Assembly (NCBI GenBank): GCA_026706345.1
Contig: JAPOYX010000109.1
Coordinates: 1-42,850, forward strand
From: Gemmatimonadota bacterium
GTDB taxonomy: Bacteria; JAAXHH01
DNA length: 42,850 nt
Direction of reading: 5' to 3'
The stretch's first letter is position 1, and the number at the start of each line of letters is the position of its first letter. Position numbers and translations under genes: made by a program. Shown here in pieces: positions 1 to 7,944 of this stretch. The notes beneath the pieces were generated by a model. The model ran no database searches, had not been told where the DNA came from, and saw only the letters and a list, made by a program, of their open reading frames with translations.

Positions 1-669
1 GCCCTGCTGGTGGCCCCGGGCTGCGTACTGGTGCTGTGCTTCCTGAACAACCGGAACTGGGTCTCCCACAGTTCCTACATGATGGTCGGCGTAATCCTGT
101 GGATCGCGCTGCTCAAGTCCGGTGTGCACGCGACACTGGCGGGCGTAATCCTGGCCGCATTCATACCCATGCGGTCCAGGACCGATCCCGACGTATCGCC
201 GCTCAAGGTCCTGGAGCACGATCTGCATACGGCCGTGGCCTTCGTCATCCTTCCTGTTTTCGCCTTCGCCAACTCCGGCGTCGTTTTAAGCGGCATTACG
301 TACGAGCAGGCATTCCACGGTGTACCCGTCGGGGTCGCACTCGGCCTGTTCCTGGGCAAGCAGATCGGGATCTTCGCGCTGTGCTGGCTGTTCATCAAGC
401 TCAAAGTGGCGACCCTGCCCTCGGGGATGACCTGGTCCGGTCTCTACGGGGCGAGCGTCCTGTGCGGAATCGGATTCACCATGAGCCTGTTCATCGGTTC
501 CCTGGCCTTCGGCGAAACCGAATTCCACGACATGTTCGACGAGCGGCTGGGAATCATCGTGGGTTCGCTGCTGTCGGGTGTGTTGGGTTTCTTTGTCCTG
601 CGATACAGTCTGCCGCCTGTCGTCAAGCCGGACGCGCCGGTTGAGGTGGAGGTTGAGAAGGTGGTTTGA
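1..669 (+). CDS. nhaA: Na+/H+ antiporter NhaA, C-terminal part (5' cut by window)
   Basis: This is the C-terminal 222 residues of an NhaA-type sodium/proton antiporter. The frame is open from base 1, so the true start lies outside the window. Inner-membrane NhaA exchanges two protons for one Na+ and serves pH and sodium homeostasis. What shows it: a run of hydrophobic helices with family hallmarks, including HATLAGVILAAFIP, VLPVFAFANSGV, LGKQIGIF and GIGFTMSLFIGSLAF near the end. These match the last helices of NhaA in order. The hydrophilic tail (PVEVEVEKVV) is short. The gene ends 71 bases before a small unrelated gene. A 12-bp perfect palindrome (709-720) lies in the gap but has no T-tract, so I do not call it a terminator. 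Confidence 0.95.
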   Translation, partial: ALLVAPGCVLVLCFLNNRNWVSHSSYMMVGVILWIALLKSGVHATLAGVILAAFIPMRSRTDPDVSPLKVLEHDLHTAVAFVILPVFAFANSGVVLSGITYEQAFHGVPVGVALGLFLGKQIGIFALCWLFIKLKVATLPSGMTWSGLYGASVLCGIGFTMSLFIGSLAFGETEFHDMFDERLGIIVGSLLSGVLGFFVLRYSLPPVVKPDAPVEVEVEKVV

Positions 670-740
670 GGTTGGCAGATGTTTCTACAGGGTGCGTCTG
701 AATAGTTAAGCTGATCAGCTACGTGAGCCTTCTGTTTCCT

Positions 741-977
741 ATGAATAAAGGAAGTAACAGAAACCCTGGTAATTACGTTGTCTGCATTGACAACACGGAC
801 TACACGGCATCATTGGAAAAACACAAAATCTACCGCGTTGTCGGTGACGAAGCGGCAAGGGATGATGGTGACCTCCGGGTAATTGACGAGAGTGGAGAGG
901 ACTATCTCTATCCTGCGGCAAGGTTCGTCACTATATCCGTACCGGCTGAGGTTGAGAAGTCGCTCGCTCTTGATTAA
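741..977 (+). CDS. Small conserved protein of unknown function (78 aa)
   Basis: A 78-residue soluble protein. Its core (VVCIDNTDYTASLEKHKIY, RVIDESGEDYLYPAARFV) resembles a widespread family of small uncharacterised bacterial proteins that read roughly 'C-I-x-N-x-x-Y-x-A-S-L-E ... L-R-V-I-D-E-S-G-E-D-Y-L-Y-P'. I recognise the family by pattern only and no function is known to me. I start it at the ATG at 741. A GTG at 723 is in frame and would add six residues, and neither has a clear ribosome-binding site. It stands alone between nhaA and the convergent PLP-enzyme gene. Confidence 0.75.
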   Translation: MNKGSNRNPGNYVVCIDNTDYTASLEKHKIYRVVGDEAARDDGDLRVIDESGEDYLYPAARFVTISVPAEVEKSLALD

Positions 978-1057
978 TGCTGGGGATTGACCGATTAGGT
1001 ATGAGAGGCCGCGCGGTCCCCATACCATCTTTCCATCACAGAAATGCACTGATAACC

Positions 1058-2218
1058 CTACGCCGCATCCAGCGCCTGGTCCAGGTCGGTGATGATGTCG
1101 TCCGGGTCTTCGAGTCCCACAGAAACACGCGCTCCAAAACCGCCCTTCTCGCCTTCGCTTTCGCCCGAGGGCAGAATCAACGTCTCCACGTCGCCCAGGC
1201 TGTACCACGGCTCGCACATTTTTAGACGGCCGATGAAAGTGTCGAGCGACACGCCGGAACGGGCATAGAAACGCATCATTCCGCCGAAACCGTGAAGGTA
1301 CCCGGTCGCGGCCCCGTGATTCGGATGGGAAGGCAGGCCCAGGTAGTCGACCCGGGCTACCTTTTCGTGCTGTCCCAGGTACTCCGCCACCTTCTGGGCA
1401 CTGGCACAGTGCCGTTCCATCCGGAATGCCAGGGTCTTGAGGCCCCGATGTACGAGGAAGGCGTTCATGGGCGCCAGCACGCCGCCCATCAGGATCCGCA
1501 TGTAATGAATCTGCTTTCGGACCTCTTCGTCACGACCGGAGACGATTCCGGCAAGGGCGTCGCCATGCCCGGCCATGTACTTGGTCATGGCGTGGAGGAC
1601 CACGTCGGCGCCGTAGTGCAGGGGCCGCAGAAGGTAGGGCGATAGAAAGGTGTTGTCGACCACGACCAGGGCGCCTGCATCGTGTGCCAGGTCGACGGCG
1701 CGGGCCAGGTCGATGAATTCCATGGAGTGGGCGTACGGCTCGAAATAGACCATCCGGGCGGGTTTCTCCAGCGCTTTCTTCAGGGCGTCCAGGTCGCACA
1801 TGTCGACCATGTGGACATCCACGCCCCATTTCACCGGCAGCACGTCCCGGAACAACATGCTTGTCCCGGCGTAAACGGTCTCGTGACAGACCACCCGGTC
1901 GCCGCTCCGAAGCAGGCCGAACAACGTCTGGCTGACCGCCGACATGCCACACGAGGTCGCCTGCGCCCACTCCGCGCCTTCCAGGACCTTCACCTGTTCT
2001 TCGAGCGCACCGCTGGTGGGTCCGCCCGCCTTGTCCAGTCCGCGGCCGTAGGAGTTCGTCCCTTCATAACCATCGCGGTAATTTGTATTCCCCTGGTAGA
2101 TCGGCACCGCGGATGACGTGCCGTGGTACCCACCGTGGATGGCGTCCGTGGTGAAATTCCGGTTGTTGGGTGACTGGTAGTCGTCGGCGGCGTACCGCAG
2201 GTCATGGTCGTTGGGCAT
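1058..2218 (-). CDS. Cys/Met metabolism PLP-dependent enzyme (cystathionine gamma-synthase/lyase family)
   Basis: A fold-type I PLP enzyme of 386 residues, the usual length for the trans-sulfuration family (cystathionine gamma-synthase, cystathionine or methionine gamma-lyase, O-acetylhomoserine sulfhydrylase). Visible motifs: VVVDNTF with D188, the Asp that pairs with the pyridine nitrogen, and MTKYMAGHGD with K213, the Lys that forms the Schiff base. The C-terminal domain has RVSVGLEDPDDIITDLDQAL, the standard family ending. The start is the ATG at 2218, preceded by AAAAGGAA. An ATG 45 bases upstream is in frame but has no ribosome-binding site. The exact substrate cannot be told from sequence, and no other methionine or cysteine genes are adjacent. 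A TATAAT-like box lies on this strand at 2381-2386, but no -35 is clear. Confidence 0.92.
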   Translation of the reverse strand: MPNDHDLRYAADDYQSPNNRNFTTDAIHGGYHGTSSAVPIYQGNTNYRDGYEGTNSYGRGLDKAGGPTSGALEEQVKVLEGAEWAQATSCGMSAVSQTLFGLLRSGDRVVCHETVYAGTSMLFRDVLPVKWGVDVHMVDMCDLDALKKALEKPARMVYFEPYAHSMEFIDLARAVDLAHDAGALVVVDNTFLSPYLLRPLHYGADVVLHAMTKYMAGHGDALAGIVSGRDEEVRKQIHYMRILMGGVLAPMNAFLVHRGLKTLAFRMERHCASAQKVAEYLGQHEKVARVDYLGLPSHPNHGAATGYLHGFGGMMRFYARSGVSLDTFIGRLKMCEPWYSLGDVETLILPSGESEGEKGGFGARVSVGLEDPDDIITDLDQALDAA

Positions 2219-2482
2219 GGTGGGTTCCTTTTCGGAGTGGCTTCGGAAACGGGCTGTATGCAAGGATGATTTTGTATTTCGTTACAACGGAGTATCACTC
2301 ATTCGGACTAGATGAAGGTAGAGACCAGGTCATTCGGATCAAGGTCTTTCAGTTCGTGTTCAACGGAGATCGGGACTTTCATTATACCTGTCCATACATC
2401 CACTCGATAGTTAGTTTAAGACAGGTAGTTCGACCAAAGTTGAACTATGGTTATCATTAAGATACATGCTGGAGCGCATCCG

Positions 2483-3478
2483 GTGCAGTATACTGAATCC
2501 AAGTCGATCATCGTGTCCCTTTTGGATAGTGCCGGAATCGAGCAAACGGTACACGGCGTAGAACCAATCGGTTATGGCGTAACCAACCGGACATCGTTGG
2601 TCACCCTGAATGACGACACGCGTTATATCCTTCGTGAATACGATTGGCCCTACGATTCAAGCGATAACCTCCACAGGCTAGAAAAAGAGCGCTATTTACA
2701 CGACCTGCTTCTCGAGTACGGTGTACCCGTGCCGGCCATCTTCGCAGAGCACGAAGATGAAAGCACACGTGCCGTGCTGATGGAATACAGGCCGGGACAC
2801 CTCCTGGGCAACGTCGTAGATACCTTGACCGAAGTGCAGCGCACTCAAGCCTGGCAGTCTGCCGGAACAGCTTTACGAAAAGTGCATTCGATCCAGTTGC
2901 CGGATCGCTGCTCGGGCGTGATCGTAGGGGAACGCGTCCAGCCGTTTGAGGAAGGGTCCTGGGGCGACTTCCAATTCCACCAGGCTGTACAGCACGCGAA
3001 TCGTCTGCTGAGGCGGGACTTGGGATTGCGTTTCGACCTGTCGTCGATGAAGAACGTGCTGGAACAGGCGGTTCCCCTGCTGAACGAAAGACCAATGGTC
3101 CTGTTGCACAACGACCCCCATCCCTGGAATGTGCTTGTTCACGAGGTAGCCGGCCACTGGACCTGTTCAGCATGGCTCGACTGGGAATACGCCTGGTCAG
3201 GAGACCCGACCTGGGACCTTGTCCGGTTGGACCTGTTCCGGTTGAAACAGATCGGTCCGACGCCCGACGCCTTCTACGAGGGATACGGCGCCTTCCCTCG
3301 AGAACCAAATCGAAGTATATACGAAATGGCGATTTACCTGTGGCTGGCGAATCAGTACCTGGACGGGGAGGTGGACGAGGAGCGTGTACTGATGCCCACC
3401 TATGAGGCGGCAATGCGGTACCTGGAGCAAATCGACGAATCGGTGGAGAGTATTGGAATCGGGCTTGAAAGGACATAG
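2483..3478 (+). CDS. Phosphotransferase of the APH / protein-kinase-like family
   Basis: A soluble small-molecule kinase of the aminoglycoside phosphotransferase (APH) superfamily, 331 residues from the GTG at 2483. The catalytic loop LLHNDPHPWNVL has the H-x-D-x-x-x-x-N Brenner pattern near residue 210. It is followed by LDWEYAWSGDPTWDLVRL, which holds the metal-binding Asp of the DxD-type loop. An N-terminal lobe with Y-I-L-R-E-Y (the Lys/Arg strand) precedes it. I prefer the GTG at 2483 because GGAG sits 8 bases upstream. An ATG at 2447 is also in frame but lacks a Shine-Dalgarno. The family acts on aminoglycosides, homoserine, choline, sugars and others, so the substrate is open. The next gene belongs to the BtrH/C39-like group, which makes the pair of interest. 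Confidence 0.85.
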   Translation: MQYTESKSIIVSLLDSAGIEQTVHGVEPIGYGVTNRTSLVTLNDDTRYILREYDWPYDSSDNLHRLEKERYLHDLLLEYGVPVPAIFAEHEDESTRAVLMEYRPGHLLGNVVDTLTEVQRTQAWQSAGTALRKVHSIQLPDRCSGVIVGERVQPFEEGSWGDFQFHQAVQHANRLLRRDLGLRFDLSSMKNVLEQAVPLLNERPMVLLHNDPHPWNVLVHEVAGHWTCSAWLDWEYAWSGDPTWDLVRLDLFRLKQIGPTPDAFYEGYGAFPREPNRSIYEMAIYLWLANQYLDGEVDEERVLMPTYEAAMRYLEQIDESVESIGIGLERT

Positions 3479-3512
3479 TGACTTCCCTGAACCGTTTTTC
3501 CTCTCGTATCCC

Positions 3513-3542
3513 TTGACGTATACTAAACAATTGTATAGTATA
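3513..3542 (+). promoter_or_regulatory. Sigma70-type promoter with overlapping inverted repeat
   Basis: TTGACG (3513-3518), 17 bases, then TAGTAT (3536-3541) reads as a -35/-10 pair for the gene at 3625. A perfect 7-bp inverted repeat, TATACTA (3519-3525) and TAGTATA (3536-3542), lies in the spacer and covers the -10. That is a typical place for a repressor site. This is inference from sequence alone. Confidence 0.45.
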
Positions 3543-3624
3543 TGTTCTGTAGAATGGATTCCGATACGGAGTCCATATCCCGTCCCGCCGACGTTCAGCA
3601 CCACCGCTGCGAGAGGAGAATCAA

Positions 3625-4551
3625 GTGTACACCGCATACACGGGGAACAGCCACTATTGCTACAGCAACAGTCTTCACATGTGTTTGAAACAGGCCGGCA
3701 TGGTCAATCTACCGGATGCCGGCCTGCTGGAGTGCATGACGGGTATGCCGTTCGGTACCCTTTTCATGCGGTTTGAAACGCCCCTGTTCTTCCCGAGTCA
3801 CGCCGACCTCAATCCGCACACCGGGCTGTCCCGTGCTCTGAACATCCTGGGCTGGAACTGTACCTTATGGGAGGGCGACGATGCCGAAGAAGCTCTAGAT
3901 GCACTGAAGGAATCCCTAAAGAAGGGTCCTGTACTGCTTGGCCCCCTGGACCTGGGCTTCCTTCCCTACGATCCGAATCACAAGCTGAAGCGCGGAGGAG
4001 ACCATTTCATTGTTGCCTTGAAACTCGAAGGCGACCGGGTGCAAGTGCATGATCCGCAGTTCTATCCCTTTGCGGTACTGCCGGTCGATGATCTCATGCG
4101 GGCGTGGAATGCCACTGAACTCGGTTACGCGACTTGCGCATACACGCTGCGCGGTGATTTTCTGGAGGAGCGCCAAGTGTCGACCGATGACATGCTGGAG
4201 GATACCCTTAAAAACGCACGGGAACTGATTCATGCGGCTCCTTCCGGCCCGCTCTTTTTTGGGGGGTCGAAGGCCTTCCGCCTGGCCGCCGAGGTGATCC
4301 GTGATCGTCCGTCGCAAGCCTTTGCGGGGATGCTGGTCCATTTCGTCCTTCCGATAGGCACCCGTCGCTGCCTGGATGCGGCCGACTTCATGAAGTCGAC
4401 GGGCCAAACGGAAACCGCGGAGTGGATGGTGAAGAAAGCCGAGTCATACGGCCTGGCGCAGTATTATGCCACGCAGGAAGATTGGAAACGTACGGAGGAG
4501 TTGTTCGAAGAATTGGCGGAGATCGAAGATCGAATCGCCGAATGCATGTAA
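3625..4551 (+). CDS. BtrH N-terminal-like / C39-peptidase-like protein
   Basis: A 308-residue soluble protein that I assign by pattern to the BtrH N-terminal / C39-like papain-fold group. A candidate Cys-His-Asp triad is visible: C12 in NSHYCYSNSL, H127 in RGGDHFIVAL and D143 in VHDPQFYP, with the order and spacing expected of the fold. The first 175 residues form this domain. The remaining helical part (about 180-308) includes a helix-rich region near FAGMLVHFVLP and ends in an acidic helical tail (EELFEELAEIEDR). BtrH in butirosin biosynthesis moves an acyl group between carrier protein and aminoglycoside, but most family members are uncharacterised. The start is the GTG at 3625 with GAGAGGAG 6 bases upstream. 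Its own promoter with an inverted repeat lies just upstream. It follows the phosphotransferase on the same strand. Confidence 0.65.
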   Translation: MYTAYTGNSHYCYSNSLHMCLKQAGMVNLPDAGLLECMTGMPFGTLFMRFETPLFFPSHADLNPHTGLSRALNILGWNCTLWEGDDAEEALDALKESLKKGPVLLGPLDLGFLPYDPNHKLKRGGDHFIVALKLEGDRVQVHDPQFYPFAVLPVDDLMRAWNATELGYATCAYTLRGDFLEERQVSTDDMLEDTLKNARELIHAAPSGPLFFGGSKAFRLAAEVIRDRPSQAFAGMLVHFVLPIGTRRCLDAADFMKSTGQTETAEWMVKKAESYGLAQYYATQEDWKRTEELFEELAEIEDRIAECM

Positions 4552-4645
4552 TCGACTGCGGCCTTGAGGGTTGATACGACCGGTCGGTATTTTACCTTGT
4601 TCTTCGACTGAGGATACGAACTTCTGGAGGGATTCAACACTTCTA

Positions 4646-5065
4646 ATGCAGATCAAGCACCTATCCATCACGGCGGAAAATCCGAAACGGGCGGCAGGGA
4701 TACTGGCGGAGTTGACGGTTGGATTCACGTACCCCTTCCCTTCCAGGACCATGGAAGGCGCGTGGGTATGTGCCTGGGATAAACAGATGGGCGAACTGGT
4801 TGAGTTTATTCCGAACCGCTACCTGCTCTGCCCCGGCCAGTACGCAGCAGAATACCTGTTGGCCGAAGAGAAACAAAACTTCAACTCAACCCATTGCATG
4901 CTTGAAACAGAGCAAAGCCTCGACCATTTGAAAGCGGTGGCAGAAAAACATGAACTCCACCACCGCTTTCGGCCGAGGCTGGGCGGACCGCTCTATGAGA
5001 TCTGGATCGAATCCCAGGTCCTGGTCGAATTCGTTTCTGACGAGATCAGGGACCTCAAAACCTGA
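4646..5065 (+). CDS. VOC-family (glyoxalase / bleomycin-resistance-like) protein
   Basis: A 139-residue single-domain protein. It opens with QIKHLSITAENPKRAAGIL, which matches the first beta-strand and helix of vicinal-oxygen-chelate proteins. The second module follows with NSTHCMLETEQSLDHLK and closes with YEIWIESQVLVEFV, where the metal-binding Glu normally sits. The size fits one VOC unit pair. Members include glyoxalase I, dioxygenases and fosfomycin or bleomycin resistance proteins, and the sequence does not say which. The open frame extends 25 codons further upstream, but homology begins at this ATG. GGAGG at 4625-4629 is rather far away. It is the third same-strand gene after the phosphotransferase and the BtrH-like gene. 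Confidence 0.7.
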   Translation: MQIKHLSITAENPKRAAGILAELTVGFTYPFPSRTMEGAWVCAWDKQMGELVEFIPNRYLLCPGQYAAEYLLAEEKQNFNSTHCMLETEQSLDHLKAVAEKHELHHRFRPRLGGPLYEIWIESQVLVEFVSDEIRDLKT

Positions 5066-5121
5066 CTTGAACCTCAATCCCTGACTACAACCTCGAGGCC
5101 TGATCCCTGCCTCAAACCTGA

Positions 5122-5697
5122 TCAACCCTCGATCATACCCAGGATTTCTACCAGGCTGTCGGTCGAAGGCCGGTCGAAGGGATCCGAGCCCACGTACTTG
5201 AACCGAAGGACGCCTTCCTTGTCGATGATGAAGGCGGTGGGTATGACTTCCTCACCCTTGTCGGTCGTTTTCTGGATCTTGAACTTGGTGGGTATGGCCC
5301 GATCCGGGTCGGCGAGTACGGGGAAGGAGAGCGCTTCCCGCGTGACTTTCGACTTGGCGACGAAGTCTCTGGTCTGGTCGAGATCTTCAGGATTGATGAA
5401 GAGTAGTTCCGTGTCGAGTGCCGCTATACGTTCGTAATCGGATTGCAACTGCCCCAGTTGCCGTAAGCAAAGGGGTCACCAGTAGCCGATCCAGCCGCGG
5501 TCGACGACCACCAGCAGGTTTCTGCTGCCCTTGAAATCGGCGAAGTTGACCGTCTCGCCGTTGACGTCCTGCAGGCTGAACTCCGGTGCGGGCTGGCCCA
5601 GCCTCGGAGCCAGGTTCCTGGGCTGGGCGTCGGCGGATTCCGCCACCAGGCCGACCAGCGCCAGGGCGAAGCACCACCGCGCCAGTACACGTATCAT
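5122..5697 (-). CDS. Exported AhpC/TSA-like redoxin, predicted selenoprotein (UGA = Sec74)
   Basis: A thioredoxin-fold redoxin of 191 residues if the single in-frame TGA (5476-5478) is read as selenocysteine. Residues 1-24 are a signal peptide (MIRVLARW, a hydrophobic run, then ADA), so the protein should act outside the cytoplasm. LGQPAPEFSLQDVNGETV is the classic entry to the AhpC/TSA fold, and DRGWIGYW-U-PLCLRQLGQLQ matches the W-C-P-x-C redox site with Sec74 in place of the first Cys and C77 as resolving Cys. The frame continues intact for 117 codons after the TGA through INPEDL, FPVLADPD and VIPTAFIIDKEGVLRF, all typical of the family. A hairpin follows the TGA. The start at 5697 has AGGAGG 6 bases upstream. 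An in-frame ATG at 5724 with a duplicated Shine-Dalgarno is an alternative. A nonsense pseudogene is the other reading, and I think it less likely. Confidence 0.82.
5445..5478 (-). promoter_or_regulatory. Predicted bacterial SECIS element with its UGA codon
   Basis: On the minus strand the TGA (5478-5476) is followed by 14 bases and then a perfect 7-bp stem GCAACTG / CAGTTGC (5461-5455 and 5451-5445) closed by a GGG triloop (5454-5452). Known bacterial SECIS elements lie within the coding region just after the UGA, with an apical loop roughly 16-37 nt downstream and a G among its first loop bases. This hairpin has its loop 21 nt after the UGA. There is no bulged U as in Escherichia coli fdhF. 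A competing CCCC/GGGG pairing is possible. Confidence 0.68.
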
Positions 5698-5766
5698 GGC
5701 ATGCCTCCTCGTTTCAGAAGTCATCCTTCTCGTTTCAGCGCAATTCGCTTGCGTTTTGTTCCTTTT

Positions 5767-5795
5767 AATATAACCTACCCTGGTACGTCTGTGAA
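5767..5795 (-). promoter_or_regulatory. Sigma70-type promoter for the redoxin gene
   Basis: TTCACA (5795-5790), 17 bases, TATATT (5772-5767). Each hexamer matches consensus at five of six bases with ideal spacing. It leaves a leader of roughly 60 bases before the start at 5697. Confidence 0.5.
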
Positions 5796-5863
5796 CTTCA
5801 ATTTTAATGTTCCACATCGATATGATGGATATGGAGGAACCGCTTCCAAGGAGCCGCTTTCCC

Positions 5864-6655
5864 ATGAAACCGGGCATTACCCAACTCTGTCTCCGCCGCC
5901 AGGATCTGGAGGAGGACCTTTCCAGGGCCCGCGGCCTGGGCTACGAGGCCATCGAACTGGTATTCTCCGATGAGGGATCTCCGAATATAGACGCTTCCAC
6001 GTTGGAGATCGCAGCCGTCGGGGACGCCTGCAGAGATCACGGACTCGAACTGTGCTCCATGATCGCCATACGCCGGGATGCCGGTTCCCTGTTATCGCCG
6101 TCCGCGGACGAACGGACGAAGCGGGTTGCTATCCTTAAGCGGGGTTTTGAAATAGCCGAGATCCTGGGTGTGGACGCCCTCCTCCTGCATCCCGGAGCGC
6201 TCGATCCGGCGAGTTCCTACGGGACGACCTGGGACAACTTCCGCGACGCCCTGCGCGCCCTGGCGCCCGAGGCGGAACGGCGCGGGACACGGATCGGCAT
6301 CGAGAACGTGTGGAACCAGTTCATGCTGAGTCCCCGGGAAGCCCGGCAACTCGTGGATGAGGTCGGGTCGCCCGCCGTCGGGATCTACCTGGATACCGCC
6401 AACATGATCCTCTACGGTTACCCGGACATGTGGATCCGGGAACTGGGAAGCCGGATCTTCAAGGTGCACGTGAAGGACTTCCGGCGCGGTGAAGGCGCCT
6501 GGGTCCAGCTGATGGACGGCGACACGGACTGGCCGGCGGTCATGGCCGAATTGCGCGGCATCGATTTCGACGGGGCCCTGGTCAGCGAGGTCGGTGGCGA
6601 CGACGGCGCCATGCGGGAAACCGCCGAGCGCATCCGGCGGATCATCGCCCTGTAG
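5864..6655 (+). CDS. Sugar phosphate isomerase/epimerase-like TIM-barrel protein
   Basis: A 263-residue protein of the xylose-isomerase-like TIM-barrel superfamily (AP endonuclease family 2 fold). Four likely divalent-metal ligands fall where the family places them: E148 in IGIENVWN, D177 in IYLDTANM, H202 in KVHVKDF and E242 in LVSEVGGDD. Relatives interconvert ketoses (tagatose/psicose epimerase, hydroxypyruvate isomerase, inosose isomerase), so the substrate is open. The start is the ATG at 5864 with AAGGAG about ten bases upstream. A longer frame from 5807 adds 19 residues without homology. It is transcribed divergently from the redoxin. The nearby sugar-acid operon could use it, but it is not part of that operon. 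Confidence 0.88.
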   Translation: MKPGITQLCLRRQDLEEDLSRARGLGYEAIELVFSDEGSPNIDASTLEIAAVGDACRDHGLELCSMIAIRRDAGSLLSPSADERTKRVAILKRGFEIAEILGVDALLLHPGALDPASSYGTTWDNFRDALRALAPEAERRGTRIGIENVWNQFMLSPREARQLVDEVGSPAVGIYLDTANMILYGYPDMWIRELGSRIFKVHVKDFRRGEGAWVQLMDGDTDWPAVMAELRGIDFDGALVSEVGGDDGAMRETAERIRRIIAL

Positions 6656-6750
6656 GATTTGATTCCAGTAGAATCTACCCTAAGAAGTACTTGATCTGCA
6701 GTAGGACTCTGCCGCGCAACAAGGCCTGATATATATCCGTTGAGCGGGCC

Positions 6751-7749
6751 TTAGCGCCTCGCCCAGACGGCCTCCGCATACTTGATCACGCCGTTGACGT
6801 ACGAGTCGAGGGGGTTGTAACTGAAGATGGCCTTTCGTCGCGCGGCGTCGGTAGGACCGTACTTTCCCCGTTCCTTGAGGTAGCGGGCCACGCTCATGAC
6901 GGCGTCGGGCCAGGAGTGCAGGTCGATTCTGCCGTCCCCATCGCCGTCCGCGGCGTGGGGCATGCTGGCGGGCATGAACTGGGGGTATCCGATAGCTCCC
7001 GCCCAGGAACCGTGGAGGGAAAGCGGATCGACGCCGGTTGCCTTGCTCTGGCGGAGCAGGGCCACCAGGTTGCCGACGCATCGACGCCGTATCTTGGCAA
7101 AGCGTTCTTCCTGTTTTTTGGCCACCTCGGCGGAGGCCAGCGGATCGGCTTCGCCCCTTGACTTGATCCTCCGGACCGCTGCCTGCTGCGCTTCTTCCAT
7201 GTACAGCAACTGGGCGACCAGGACGTTGAACACGCGGTAGTTGCCTGTAAACTCGCCCAGGCCCGATTCCCACATCAGGATAGACACGATATCCTTCCGG
7301 GCCACGCCATACTTCTGTTCCGCCGCGTCCAGCAGGTTTTTCTTTTCCTCGAGAAAATCGACACCGCGCTTCACTCGTTTTTCCGACAGAAACACGCGGG
7401 AGTAATCCTTGTGAGCCTTGTTCTGAATCGCGACGCTGCGAGGGGTGGCTACCTTGATCAACTGGGACGCATAGACTTCGCGGCTTTCGGGCCGGTCGAA
7501 CAGTGCGAGGAACTCCGCCTCGGATACCGGCTGGCCGCCGCCCTGGCTGGCCGCGAGACGCTTGACGAGGTCTGGCAGGTAGGGTGCCGCGGGGTGGGTC
7601 CGCGGGAGGTCGATAATTGCAGATTTATTAATTTCCCAGGATGTAGCGCTGTTTTGCGCCCGGGCCGCATCCGGCTGGGCAATAAACGCGGCTGCCAGCG
7701 TGCCGTATAACACGTATCGACTAAGGGTCCTGTAACGAAACTTCGACAT
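6751..7749 (-). CDS. mltB: Lytic murein transglycosylase B-type (MltB / SLT_2 family)
   Basis: A 332-residue exported enzyme that cleaves the MurNAc-GlcNAc bond of peptidoglycan to give 1,6-anhydroMurNAc ends. The N-terminus has a signal peptide ending AARAQ (about residue 32) with no lipobox Cys in view, so it is probably soluble in the periplasm. E161 in MWESGLGEFTGNYRVF is the catalytic Glu position of the MltB family. SWAGAIGYPQFMPAS and SFNPLDSY-like SYNPLDSYVNGVIKYAEAV are further hallmarks. A DGDGDGRIDLHSWPDAV stretch looks like the EF-hand-type calcium loop seen in MltB. The gene stands alone between the convergent TIM-barrel gene and the beta-propeller operon. Confidence 0.92.
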   Translation of the reverse strand: MSKFRYRTLSRYVLYGTLAAAFIAQPDAARAQNSATSWEINKSAIIDLPRTHPAAPYLPDLVKRLAASQGGGQPVSEAEFLALFDRPESREVYASQLIKVATPRSVAIQNKAHKDYSRVFLSEKRVKRGVDFLEEKKNLLDAAEQKYGVARKDIVSILMWESGLGEFTGNYRVFNVLVAQLLYMEEAQQAAVRRIKSRGEADPLASAEVAKKQEERFAKIRRRCVGNLVALLRQSKATGVDPLSLHGSWAGAIGYPQFMPASMPHAADGDGDGRIDLHSWPDAVMSVARYLKERGKYGPTDAARRKAIFSYNPLDSYVNGVIKYAEAVWARR

Positions 7750-7794
7750 GTGATTCCTCTTCTAAACTGACGATTCGGCTACAGTTGCTGCCTG

Positions 7795-7824
7795 ATAATT
7801 ACGGACGGCGGGAAGGGTTGTCAA
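7795..7824 (-). promoter_or_regulatory. Probable promoter of the transglycosylase gene
   Basis: A perfect TTGACA (7824-7819) on the minus strand, 18 bases, then AATTAT (7800-7795), four of six to the -10 consensus. It gives a short leader before the start at 7749. The remaining gap up to 7944 is AT-rich and I see nothing else in it. Confidence 0.4.
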
Positions 7825-7944
7825 GCACTATGTACCCGGTTCGTGGCTACAATGTGACCGGTTAATGAAAATAGGTATTATATCTATTTATTACAATTAT
7901 TTATACTACAAATACCCAGTCTGGACCTGGTTGGACTGTGCACT

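Noticed and set aside
709-720. Palindrome AGCTGATCAGCT as the nhaA terminator
   Set aside because: No loop and no T-tract follow it, so it is only a short palindrome.
4571-4645. Longer N-terminus for the VOC protein
   Set aside because: The extra 25 residues have no homology, and the fold begins at the ATG at 4646.
5122-5697. Frameshift or two separate genes instead of a selenoprotein
   Set aside because: The two halves are in the same frame separated only by one TGA, and the fold continues across it without gap.
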